Assembly (NCBI RefSeq): GCF_013141825.1
Contig: NZ_RZNH01000002.1
Location: forward strand, 215,522-279,521
Direction of reading: 5' to 3'
Origin: Marinifilum caeruleilacunae
GTDB lineage: Bacteria > Bacteroidota > Bacteroidia > Bacteroidales > Marinifilaceae
Length of the DNA stretch: 64,000 bases
Positions 1-9,235 of the stretch are shown piece by piece. Positions within the stretch are counted from its first letter, which is position 1. Every line of letters starts with the position of its first letter. The notes below the pieces were generated by a model. The model had not been told where the DNA came from. It saw only the letters and a list, made by a program, of their open reading frames with translations, and did no database searches. The position numbers and the translations under genes were made by a program.

Positions 1-2
1 AC

Positions 3-1754
<1,752 letters not shown>

Positions 1755-1770
1755 GCATTTACCTGTACTT

Positions 1771-2358
1771 ATGAATTTTACGGCAATAGATTTTGAGACC
1801 GCAAACGGGAAAAGAAACTCGGCATGTTCACTTGGATTGGTGCGTGTTGAAGATGGAATCATTGTGGAGAGCAAAGAGTGGTTAATTTCTCCGCCCGAAA
1901 TGTATTTCCATCCGATAAACATTAGCATTCATGGCATTACGGAAGAAGATGTAGCCGATCAGCCAAGCTTTAATTACATTTGGGAAGAAGTGGAAGATTA
2001 CTTGCACGGAAATATGGTAATTGCCCATAATGCCAGTTTCGATATTGGCGTTCTACGTGCTTGTTTGCAGACTTATGGCCTTTCCAATCCCGATTTTGAT
2101 TACATGTGTACGGTTCAGATCAGTCGAAATTTGTGGCCCAATATGCCCAATCATAAATTAAATACCCTGGCTCATCTTTTTGATATTCCTCTGAAACATC
2201 ACGATGCATTGGAAGATACTCTGGCTTGTGCTAAAATCGCTGTTAAAGCATGCACTACAATGAATGCAAACAGCATGGAAGAATTGGCGAGCCAGATTAA
2301 GATTAAACCTGGTAAACTATACCATGGTGGTTATCAATCTCCAAAAAAATATAAATAA
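1771..2358 (+). CDS. DEDDh 3'-5' exonuclease (DnaQ/epsilon-like)
   Basis: A 195-residue single-domain exonuclease of the DNA polymerase III epsilon-like DEDDh family. The three exonuclease motifs are visible: ExoI D-x-E (Asp7, Glu9 in IDFETA), ExoII with Asp91 in HNASFDI, and ExoIII with His144 and Asp149 in HDALEDT. It has no polymerase, GIY-YIG or BRCT fusion. It likely trims 3' ends in DNA repair or RNA turnover; the substrate cannot be read from sequence. It lies 16 bases after ligA on the same strand, which fits a repair role. It uses its first ATG, which directly yields the family N-terminus (MNFTAIDFETA). The C-terminal about 25 residues are basic (SPKKYK end). Confidence 0.9.
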   Translation: MNFTAIDFETANGKRNSACSLGLVRVEDGIIVESKEWLISPPEMYFHPINISIHGITEEDVADQPSFNYIWEEVEDYLHGNMVIAHNASFDIGVLRACLQTYGLSNPDFDYMCTVQISRNLWPNMPNHKLNTLAHLFDIPLKHHDALEDTLACAKIAVKACTTMNANSMEELASQIKIKPGKLYHGGYQSPKKYK

Positions 2359-2466
2359 TCTTAAAAAGAAATGAGGCTCTAAAATTTTTCATAACTTGTA
2401 ATTTTCAATTTATGCTAATCTAAAGCCTCTCGACATTGGGTCGATAATTAAACTATTATTCTTACA

Positions 2467-3009
2467 ATGAGTCTCATCCAGAACATTAAGCAAAAACTCT
2501 CTGATCGTATTATAAAGGGTAAACTGAATAAAAATCCAAGAAAAAAGGAGTTTCATAACCTCGATAGTGCAAAAAACATTGGAATTTTATTCGATACTCT
2601 AGATGATAAAAATTACCCTATTGTAAAGAAATTCTCGGAAGACTTGTCAAAAAAGGGATACAAGGTTCAGACGATTGGATGGATTAATGCAAATGAGCTT
2701 CCTGATTTTGGTGTAGCACAAAAAATCATTTTCTATACCAATAAGGATGTGAAATGGACAGGTGAACCATTGGCAGATGAGATTAAGGATTTTATGAACA
2801 AGAGGTTTGATTTGCTGTTTATTCTTTCCGATTCGGATCACATATCGTTCAGGTATTTGGCTGAGCTATCGAATGCTGCCTGTAAAGTGGGAGCTGTATC
2901 GGAACAAAGCGACCGATTAGACCTGATGATTGATCAGGGGAAAAATAAATCGGTTGATCATCTTATAAAAGAAAGCTTAAACTACCTATCACTAATAAAA
3001 AAACACTAA
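2467..3009 (+). CDS. DUF6913-type Bacteroidota conserved protein
   Basis: A 180-residue cytosolic protein with no signal peptide and a basic N-terminus (KQKLSDRIIKGKLNKNPRKK). The rest alternates beta strands and helices (NIGILFDTL, KIIFYTN, FDLLFILSD), like a small Rossmann-type fold. From memory it resembles the family named DUF6913, common beside dapA in Bacteroidota; this assignment was not checked by search. The stop codon is one base before the dapA ATG, so the two are almost certainly translated from one mRNA, possibly coupled. Its function is unknown. No catalytic motif is recognisable. Confidence 0.75.
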   Translation: MSLIQNIKQKLSDRIIKGKLNKNPRKKEFHNLDSAKNIGILFDTLDDKNYPIVKKFSEDLSKKGYKVQTIGWINANELPDFGVAQKIIFYTNKDVKWTGEPLADEIKDFMNKRFDLLFILSDSDHISFRYLAELSNAACKVGAVSEQSDRLDLMIDQGKNKSVDHLIKESLNYLSLIKKH

Positions 3010-3010
3010 C

Positions 3011-3907
3011 ATGACTACAAATAAATTCATCGGAACAGGGATTGCCATTATTACACCATTTCTTGATAATGGTGAGGTAGATTTCGATTCGCTTAAAAAT
3101 CTTGTAAACTTCCAGATTAGCAATGGTGTAAACTACCTTGTTGTATTGGGAACTACAGGCGAAGCTGCTACTTTAAACAAGGAAGAAAAAAATGCTGTGA
3201 TTGATTGTGTGATTGAAACCAATAATAGCAGAGTTCCAATTGTTGTAGGCTTTGGTGGAAACAATACGCATGAGATTGTACAACAAATCGAAAATTATCA
3301 GAATTTCGACAAAATCGATGCAATTCTATCGGTAGCACCATACTATAACAAGCCAAGTCAGGAAGGTTTGTTTCAACACTATAAATTGATAGCCGAGAGC
3401 AGTCCGGTACCAGTAATCATTTACAATGTACCAGGCAGAACAAGCGTTAACATTAATGCTGAAACAACATTAAGAATTGCACGGGAATTGCAGAAGGTCA
3501 TAGCAGTAAAGGAAGCTTCAGGAAACCTGGAACAAATCATGCAAATTATCAAAGATAAACCAGAAGATTTTCTTGTAATTTCGGGTGATGATGCCATTAC
3601 CTACCCAATGATTCAATTGGGTGCATCGGGAGTGATTTCGGTAATTGGTAACGCTTTTCCAAAAGAATTTAGCTGCATGGTGATGCAAGCAATAAAAGGA
3701 GAAAACAAGCCAGCTCTGGATACTCATTACAGATTGTTTGAACTGATAAAAGGAATTTTTACCGAAGGTAATCCTGCTGGCGTAAAAGCAATTCTTCACC
3801 AAAAAGGCATCATTTCGAATCACTTGCGTCTTCCTTTGATTCCGGTGAGCGAATCGCACTATAAAAAATTGAATGCGTTGAGAGAAGATTTTACCGTTAT
3901 GGCATAA
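3011..3907 (+). CDS. dapA: 4-hydroxy-tetrahydrodipicolinate synthase DapA
   Basis: Condenses pyruvate with aspartate-semialdehyde, the first committed step to diaminopimelate and lysine, in the cytoplasm. The protein is 298 residues, normal for the family. The TIM-barrel signature is complete: GTTGEA with Thr48/Thr49, Tyr138 in the YNVPGRT motif, and the Schiff-base lysine Lys167 in AVKEASGN. GDDA and the phosphate-like loop near residue 190 also fit. The start is one base after the stop of the preceding DUF6913-type gene. No leader or riboswitch is seen directly upstream, so expression probably depends on a promoter ahead of the upstream gene. Confidence 0.97.
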   Translation: MTTNKFIGTGIAIITPFLDNGEVDFDSLKNLVNFQISNGVNYLVVLGTTGEAATLNKEEKNAVIDCVIETNNSRVPIVVGFGGNNTHEIVQQIENYQNFDKIDAILSVAPYYNKPSQEGLFQHYKLIAESSPVPVIIYNVPGRTSVNINAETTLRIARELQKVIAVKEASGNLEQIMQIIKDKPEDFLVISGDDAITYPMIQLGASGVISVIGNAFPKEFSCMVMQAIKGENKPALDTHYRLFELIKGIFTEGNPAGVKAILHQKGIISNHLRLPLIPVSESHYKKLNALREDFTVMA

Positions 3908-3978
3908 AAATTGTAAACCGTTAAGAGGTTATTTAAATATCACAAAATTGATTTTACAAACAAAAAATGATTAGTTAT

Positions 3979-4563
3979 ATGAAATATTCATTTCGCCTAT
4001 TTGTTATTGCTCTTGCTGTAATCAGTCTTGCATCATGTTCAAGACAGATAACAAGAGTATCTCCAGATCAGCAAATTGATTTAAGCGGACGTTGGAATGA
4101 TACAGATTCCAGATTGGCCGCCGAAGCTTTAATCGACCAGGTTTTAAACCAGGGATGGATTGAAGATTATCGACAAGAGTTTAATAAAAAACCAGTGGTT
4201 ACTGTTGGTTTAATTACCAATAAAAGTTCTGAGCACATCGATTCAGATACTTATATCAAAGACATCGAAAAAGCAATCTTGAATGATGGTCGTGTTCGAT
4301 TGGTTCAGGCTGGTGCGAAACGAGAAGAACTACGCCAGGAAAGAGCTGATCAGCAGGATTTCGCTTCAAAAGAAACCATCAAGAAATGGGGTCGCGAATT
4401 AGGAGCTGATTTCATCCTTCAAGGTGACATTACTTCGATTATCGATAGCTACAAAAAAGAAAAGGTACGCTACTATCAATTGAACCTGGAGTTAACAAAT
4501 CTTGAAACCAACGAATTGGTTTGGATTGGAGACAAAAAAATCAAGAAATACGTTAATCGATAA
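3979..4563 (+). CDS. LpoB-like lipoprotein (penicillin-binding protein activator family)
   Basis: A lipoprotein of about 194 residues. The ATG at 3979 gives a clean signal peptide ending in the lipobox SLASC (Cys20); an in-frame ATG at 3967 adds four residues and is less likely. The mature part contains DLSGRWNDTDSRLAAEALIDQ and a C-terminal region (GADFILQGDITSI, VWIGDKKIKKYVNR) typical of the LpoB/PBP activator family (PF13036). In Enterobacteria LpoB activates PBP1b from the outer membrane; in Bacteroidota the partner is unknown, so the role here is inferred from family only. It lies directly upstream of another lipoprotein gene, with a hairpin between them. Confidence 0.83.
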   Translation: MKYSFRLFVIALAVISLASCSRQITRVSPDQQIDLSGRWNDTDSRLAAEALIDQVLNQGWIEDYRQEFNKKPVVTVGLITNKSSEHIDSDTYIKDIEKAILNDGRVRLVQAGAKREELRQERADQQDFASKETIKKWGRELGADFILQGDITSIIDSYKKEKVRYYQLNLELTNLETNELVWIGDKKIKKYVNR

Positions 4564-4571
4564 ACTTACAT

Positions 4572-4600
4572 AAGGGAAGCACTGTTCTTCCCTTCTTTCC
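4572..4600 (+). terminator. Intergenic hairpin after LpoB-like gene
   Basis: AAGGGAAG (4572-4579) pairs with CTTCCCTT (4587-4594) around a 7-base loop, followed by a short pyrimidine tract without a strong T run. It may be a weak terminator or an mRNA-stabilising hairpin between the two lipoprotein genes. Confidence 0.45.
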
Positions 4601-4612
4601 TCTCCTATTGCA

Positions 4613-6022
4613 ATGAATAAGCTTTTTACAAATAAGGCAATTTTTCTGCTTGTTTTTATTTCGAGTATTTTACTTTCGAGCTGTGCCACCTATTATGCGC
4701 AAAACGAAGCATTTAACCAACATTTCCAAAATGGAGATATTGCCAATGCGGAGCGTGCCCTCGATCAGGATGCAAAGAATAAACGAAATAAAAACCGTTC
4801 GCTTTACCTTCTTAATAAAGGTACACTTGCGTGGATGCAGCAAGATTACCAAAGAGCTACTGCATATTTTAACGAAGCTGATTTATTTATCGAAGATCAG
4901 CGAAAGAACATTGCAAATGAAGCTTTGGCGCTACTCACCAATCCTGCCACTAAACCTTACGTTCCTGAGGATTTTGAGAACGTGATGCTTAATTTCTACA
5001 AAGCATTAAGCTACATAGAAATGGGTGATACTGAATCGGCATTGGTAGAATGTAGAAGAGTAAACGAAAAGCTGTATGCCTTAAACGATAAATATCCGAA
5101 GAATTATAAAAACCGATACAGCGACGATGCCTTTGCGCACGTTCTAATGGGTTTGATATACGATTCATCGAAAGATTACAACAATGCATTTATTGCCTAC
5201 CGTAATGCATTAAAGATATATGAAGAGAACTACACGAAAAATTTTGGTACTCCTGCACCACTTCAACTTAAAGAAGATCTTTTAAGAACTGCCTATCAGA
5301 CAGGATTAAATCAGGAATACGAATTTTACAAGGATAAATTTGGTTTCGACTTCGCAAAATCAGATCAAAACAATGGTGATCTGGTCTTTATTTGGCTAAC
5401 AGGTTTAGGACCTGTAAAAGACGAATGGAGCATCAACTTTAGTGCCCTGAATGGTCGCGATGGATACCTGACTATGGTAAATGAAGGTGAAGATATTACC
5501 TTTCCGTTTTACGTGGGCAATATGGATCGAAACACTCGCAGTTCACTAAACGATTTAGAATTTGTTAGAGTTGCTTTCCCAAAATATGCCGAAAGAATTC
5601 CTGTATTTACCGATGCCTCAATTTTGGTAAACGATTCGCTTTCTTATCAGCTTGACAAAGCCGAAGATATCAATGCCATTGCATTTAAAACACTTCGCGA
5701 CAGAATGTTAAGAGAAATGGCAAATTCTTTACTTCGCCTGGCTACAAAAAAGGCCTTAGAGAATTATGCACGTAGTAAAGACGATACCATTGGCCTTTTC
5801 GTGGGAATTCTAAATGCGGTTACCGAAAAAGCAGATACCAGAAACTGGCAGACATTGCCTCATAGCATTCACTATAGGAGAATCAGTTTAAAGGAGGGAG
5901 AAAATAATCTTACCCTGCAGGTTCAATCTCCAAATGGAGCCGTACAAAATCAAAACATACGGGTTACAATAAAAGCTGGACAAACCAACTTTTTTACTTT
6001 CCACAATATGGAATCAAACTAA
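4613..6022 (+). CDS. COG3014-like TPR lipoprotein
   Basis: A 469-residue lipoprotein with signal peptide and lipobox (LLSSC, Cys24). Residues about 35-210 hold helical repeats of TPR type (LLNKGTLAWMQQDYQRATAYFNEAD; YKALSYIEMGDTESALVECRRVN; YDSSKDYNNAFIAYRNALKIYE). The C-terminal half is beta-rich and ends in a small carbohydrate/peptide-binding-like strand pattern. It matches the uncharacterised COG3014 group, often found next to LpoB-like genes; both probably belong to one envelope-linked unit. No catalytic residues are apparent. The 3' end overlaps the convergent H-NOX-like gene by nine bases. Confidence 0.75.
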   Translation: MNKLFTNKAIFLLVFISSILLSSCATYYAQNEAFNQHFQNGDIANAERALDQDAKNKRNKNRSLYLLNKGTLAWMQQDYQRATAYFNEADLFIEDQRKNIANEALALLTNPATKPYVPEDFENVMLNFYKALSYIEMGDTESALVECRRVNEKLYALNDKYPKNYKNRYSDDAFAHVLMGLIYDSSKDYNNAFIAYRNALKIYEENYTKNFGTPAPLQLKEDLLRTAYQTGLNQEYEFYKDKFGFDFAKSDQNNGDLVFIWLTGLGPVKDEWSINFSALNGRDGYLTMVNEGEDITFPFYVGNMDRNTRSSLNDLEFVRVAFPKYAERIPVFTDASILVNDSLSYQLDKAEDINAIAFKTLRDRMLREMANSLLRLATKKALENYARSKDDTIGLFVGILNAVTEKADTRNWQTLPHSIHYRRISLKEGENNLTLQVQSPNGAVQNQNIRVTIKAGQTNFFTFHNMESN

Positions 6023-6568
6023 AACTCGTGTTTTACTAAGGGTGAAACAAACCGTTTCTTTATCTTCTACGGTTTTTGTTTCTGTATACAATACCAAATC
6101 TTCGTTAAAGAATTTCTGACATCCCATAAATAAACCAATGGCTAAATCAATCAGTTCTTGCTTTGATTGAAAGCTTACTTTAAATGTGCTTTCGTTGAGT
6201 CGTTCGGTTTTAAAACCTTTTATTCCATCGTGAGGAAATTTTTCCTGCATCTTCACGTGTATAAAATAGTCTATCTGTTCCAAAAACTGGAAAATATCAG
6301 AATTTCCGGCGAATTGCGGTCGGTACAAAATCACCAGTCGGCTAAAAAGATATTCTCCAAAATTTTTAGCAATATCGGAAGGTGATAATTTTACCTCCTG
6401 ACTTAAAAGCAAAATGAGGTCGTAAAAATGATTGAATGAATAGTCGGTAAGTGGCTGGAATACTCCGTGATACCCGGCATCTAGAGATGAAATAACCTTT
6501 TCGACAGTAGGAGAACCATACTCCCTTTCTGTCATTTCCAAGAATTCTGTAAAAAATATCCCTTTCAT
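6014..6568 (-). CDS. H-NOX-like (heme NO-binding) protein with altered YxSxR motif
   Basis: A 184-residue stand-alone protein with the layout of the heme-nitric oxide/oxygen binding domain: N-terminal helices, the segment FLEQIDYFIHVKMQEKFP with His104 at the position of the proximal heme ligand, a following proline, and the region STFKVSFQSKQELIDLAIGL. In canonical H-NOX the last segment carries Y-x-S-x-R, which holds the heme propionates; here it reads F133-x-S135-x-Q137, so two of three residues differ. Heme binding is therefore likely but altered, or lost. H-NOX proteins usually work with a neighbouring histidine kinase or cyclase; none is adjacent. It converges on and overlaps the TPR lipoprotein gene by nine bases. 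Confidence 0.75.
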   Translation of the reverse strand: MKGIFFTEFLEMTEREYGSPTVEKVISSLDAGYHGVFQPLTDYSFNHFYDLILLLSQEVKLSPSDIAKNFGEYLFSRLVILYRPQFAGNSDIFQFLEQIDYFIHVKMQEKFPHDGIKGFKTERLNESTFKVSFQSKQELIDLAIGLFMGCQKFFNEDLVLYTETKTVEDKETVCFTLSKTRVLV

Positions 6569-6672
6569 CTACATCTATCTATTTGAACAACAAAAGATTG
6601 ATTTTCTATTAAATTTAAGAAAAATCAATCTAATGTGTCAAACGTAAATGAAACTTTTTTATTGTTTAGAAC

Positions 6673-7857
6673 TTACAATTGTGCTTTATTTTGCTCTTGA
6701 TTCCTTAATTCTTCGATTAGTTTCTGCATGGCCAGGTACTTTTGCTCATAATCCCATCTGCCCTTGTCTTTTTTATGAGCTGCCTCGTAAAACTTTAATG
6801 CCTGCTGGTGTTTTTCGGTTACTTCGTAAATTTCTCCGGCATAAAAATAGGGCTCGGCTTTCTCGGGATAGTTTACCGAAGTATATGTTAAAAATTTAAT
6901 GGCTTCCTGGTATTTTGCCTCCTGTTTTAATTGCAAACATACACTCTCTAAAAGGGAGTATGGTAACTTCTCTTTTCTACCATAGTTTAACATGATATCG
7001 CGCAGATAACTATTGGCTGTCTTAATTCCTCCTTTGGCAAGATCTTCAACCGATGGATATTTATAGTCCTTAAAAATGATCTCCATTCCTCTCATCAGGC
7101 TTTTACGATACAAGCTATAATGATTCTCATCAGGCATCCATTCATAGTTCCACTTTAAATCCTTTGGCGCTTTCTCTTCCATCAACTTGGTTAGATCTTT
7201 GCACGCTTCGAGCATGTTTTTAGCCTCCTTCGCAAAGCTCATGAATAAATACTTTCTAATGCTGGAGTTCTCTGTTAAGTGTCGATCCATGTCGTTTATC
7301 ATGGCGGTATTATTCCACCATAAGGTTGGGCTAAAAGACATGTACCTGTCGAACAACTCTGGTCTTGATAAAAAGGCATGCATTACAAACAAGCCGCTAT
7401 AGTTATGCCCAAGCACCAGGCGTCGTGAACTGCCACGATATTCCTTTGCAACAAATGGGAAAATATCGGTTTCCAATACTTGCAAGAAAGTATCGGCTCC
7501 ACCACGAGTGGGGAAAATGGTTTTATTCAAAACCGAATCAACAGGAGTCATATCCCTAAAACGATCGGTATTGGTTATTCCAACCACAACATGTGGAGGG
7601 ATAAAATGATTATCCATAAGGAAGCTAAGCACTTCTATACCAGTGCCAAAATTAGATTCCGCATCTAACAAATAAATTACAGGATATCGGAAGTAGGTAT
7701 CACCAAACTCGCTTGGCAACAAGATCTGGAGTTCGCGCTGTTCTTTTAAAATGGATGAATAAACGCTGGTGCTGACAAGGTTTTTAGGATTAATCTTAGC
7801 AAATACACTACTTACACATAAAATCAATACAAATGTCGCAAATAAACTTCGCTTCAT
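6673..7857 (-). CDS. Secreted esterase-fold (COG2819-like) protein with TPR tail, atypical nucleophile
   Basis: A 394-residue exported protein (signal peptide about 1-20, ending VFA-K). Residues about 30-270 match the alpha/beta hydrolase of the enterochelin esterase-like/COG2819 group (ILLPSEFGDTYFRYPVIYLLDAESNF; FPFVAKEYRG; DENHYS with a candidate catalytic His). The nucleophile elbow, normally G-H-S-x-G-G, reads GHNYSG, with Asn where Ser is expected and a Ser two positions later. The C-terminal part (about 330-385) is TPR-like (AEPYFYAGEIYEVTEKHQQALKFYEAA). The fold is clear; activity is doubtful unless the shifted Ser can serve. Monocistronic by context. Confidence 0.8.
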   Translation of the reverse strand: MKRSLFATFVLILCVSSVFAKINPKNLVSTSVYSSILKEQRELQILLPSEFGDTYFRYPVIYLLDAESNFGTGIEVLSFLMDNHFIPPHVVVGITNTDRFRDMTPVDSVLNKTIFPTRGGADTFLQVLETDIFPFVAKEYRGSSRRLVLGHNYSGLFVMHAFLSRPELFDRYMSFSPTLWWNNTAMINDMDRHLTENSSIRKYLFMSFAKEAKNMLEACKDLTKLMEEKAPKDLKWNYEWMPDENHYSLYRKSLMRGMEIIFKDYKYPSVEDLAKGGIKTANSYLRDIMLNYGRKEKLPYSLLESVCLQLKQEAKYQEAIKFLTYTSVNYPEKAEPYFYAGEIYEVTEKHQQALKFYEAAHKKDKGRWDYEQKYLAMQKLIEELRNQEQNKAQL

Positions 7858-7972
7858 ACAAAAAGGGGGTTTTTACTGTTATAACCTTTGTAAATTACGA
7901 TTATTTACAATATCAAAAAAACAATCCTTTATTAACGGGTGCTTTACTGTGATAAACAGCTTTATTTTTAGT

Positions 7973-8006
7973 AGAAAAAAACCGGCATCTAAGTAGATCC
8001 GGTTTT
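7973..8006 (-). terminator. Rho-independent terminator of YceI gene
   Basis: AAAACCGG pairs with CCGGTTTT with an inner ATCTA/TAGAT stem, followed on the minus strand by a run of seven T. It lies just after the YceI-family stop codon. Confidence 0.85.
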
Positions 8007-8022
8007 GTATTCATTTATCTTA

Positions 8023-8622
8023 TTATTGCAGATAGAGGTCGAGGCTCAGTTCAAAATCATCATAGATGGTTTTATCACCTAAATTATCGAAAAAGCTTCC
8101 TGACCCATATCGAACATTAAACTTACTTCTATCAATTACAATTTTACCGCTTACATGTAAATCATCGCCATGCTGATGCATATTTACATTAAAACTAATT
8201 GGTTTGGTTATACCTTTAATGGTAATATTACCATGCACTTCGTAGTTTCCATTACCCAGCTTTTTGGTCTTCACGATCTCAAATGTTGACTTTGGATGTT
8301 GCTCAACTCCAAAAAAGTCATCCGATTTTAAGTGACCAACCAATTTAGCACGATAACCTTCATCTTTAATATCGGTATTTTCGATTGTAGACATGTCTAC
8401 AACAAAACTTCCTTTCTCTAACTGATCATCTTTAAACACAAGATGCCCTTCCGAGATTTTAATTGTACCGGAATGTTCACCGGTTACTTTCTTACCCAGC
8501 CATTCGACCTTACTTTTTTCACTGTTTAATTTTTTACTACCATTATCTGCAAGAACATTGCCTGCAAATACGAATGATAAGATCACAAATAAACTTGTAA
8601 GCTTTAGTATTGATTTTTTCAT
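8023..8622 (-). CDS. YceI-family periplasmic lipid-binding protein
   Basis: A 199-residue exported protein (signal peptide about 1-25, cleavage near VLA-DN). The mature part is one YceI/polyisoprenoid-binding lipocalin-like domain: KSKVEWLGKKVTGEHSGTIKIS at the start, the typical SFVVDMSTIENTD, HLKSDDFFGVEQHPKSTFEI, and the closing NVRYGSGSFFDNLGDKTIYDDFELSLDL. The family binds isoprenoid-like lipids and its genes often respond to acid or redox stress; the actual ligand here is unknown. It is monocistronic, closed by its own terminator. Confidence 0.93.
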   Translation of the reverse strand: MKKSILKLTSLFVILSFVFAGNVLADNGSKKLNSEKSKVEWLGKKVTGEHSGTIKISEGHLVFKDDQLEKGSFVVDMSTIENTDIKDEGYRAKLVGHLKSDDFFGVEQHPKSTFEIVKTKKLGNGNYEVHGNITIKGITKPISFNVNMHQHGDDLHVSGKIVIDRSKFNVRYGSGSFFDNLGDKTIYDDFELSLDLYLQ

Positions 8623-8946
8623 ATTACTAAATTTTTAAAATCATATTTTTAATAATAACTGAAGTATATATGCTCTGTATAACAATCGCAACTCCTTATT
8701 TGTTTTTATTCCAATTAAAAATAAGAAAATATTAAGTAGGTATCGATATGAATTCGTGTTAAAGCTGTGTTAAATATTGCTCGAAAGTTCGAAAATGATT
8801 CAGAAACTGAAAAAATATTTCAAAGCTAAGTTTCTACCAACAAACCGATTAGAATTACAGGGTTATTTTTTTGTAAAAAAAAGATAAGAATAGCTTGCAT
8901 AAACCATTCTAAAACCCCTATATTTGCAGCGCCTTTAAGGAAAAAC
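8623..8946. other. AT-rich intergenic region with divergent promoters
   Basis: This stretch separates the minus-strand YceI gene from the plus-strand tRNA. Apart from the tRNA promoter (8895-8926) no gene or conserved structure is seen. Confidence 0.6.
8895..8926 (+). promoter_or_regulatory. Bacteroidota-type promoter of tRNA-Arg
   Basis: A -33 TTG at 8895-8897 and a -7 box TATATTTG at 8919-8926 (consensus TAnnTTTG) are separated by 21 bases. The predicted start lies a few bases before the mature tRNA 5' end at 8947. Confidence 0.75.
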
Positions 8947-9020
8947 GGACGCGTAGCATAACTGGATAGTGCACCACATTACGGCTGTGGAGGTTGGGGG
9001 TTCGACTCCCTCCGTGTTCA
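8947..9020 (+). tRNA. tRNA-Arg (anticodon ACG)
   Basis: A 74-base cloverleaf. The acceptor stem GGACGCG pairs with CGTGTTC (G-U pairs allowed), the D stem GCAT pairs with GTGC, the anticodon stem CCACA/TGTGG encloses loop TTACGGC with anticodon ACG at 8981-8983, and the T arm is GGGGG-TTCGACT-CCCTC. The discriminator base is A9020. CCA is not encoded and must be added. A34 should be edited to inosine by TadA to read CGN codons. Confidence 0.95.
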
Positions 9021-9033
9021 CATTAACAAGCTT

Positions 9034-9066
9034 ACTTGGGCTAAAGGGGCTTCCACCCTTCCAAGT
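9034..9066 (+). other. Structured 3' trailer hairpin of tRNA-Arg transcript
   Basis: ACTTGG (9034-9039) pairs with CCAAGT (9061-9066) and an inner AAGGG/CCCTT stem closes a 7-base loop. It lies between the mature tRNA end and the terminator. It may be a processing element or the core of a small RNA. Confidence 0.45.
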
Positions 9067-9070
9067 CAAG

Positions 9071-9106
9071 AAATCGTCACCCTTCATCCGGTGACGATTT
9101 TTTTTT
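9071..9106 (+). terminator. Rho-independent terminator of tRNA-Arg transcript
   Basis: An 11-bp perfect stem AAATCGTCACC / GGTGACGATTT with an 8-base loop is followed by a T run (nine T in total). Confidence 0.92.
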
Positions 9107-9193
9107 GCCTTATTTTCAAAATCACTTTCCTTTTTCAAGTCGATTAAAAAAGAACTTGTCAATTTTTCGGTAGCATAAAACATTTTACCAACT

Positions 9194-9201
9194 TAGCTTT
9201 G
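9194..9201 (+). promoter_or_regulatory. Candidate -7 box of ada
   Basis: TAGCTTTG fits TAnnTTTG about 35 bases before the ada ATG. No good -33 TTTG is seen, which suits a gene needing an activator such as methylated Ada itself. Confidence 0.5.
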
Positions 9202-9235
9202 TTCTGTATATTTAAAGAGAGAGGAACAGACAAAC

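Noticed and set aside
8935-9183. Minus-strand open frame over the tRNA-Arg region
   Set aside because: It is antisense to a complete tRNA and its terminator and has no family resemblance.
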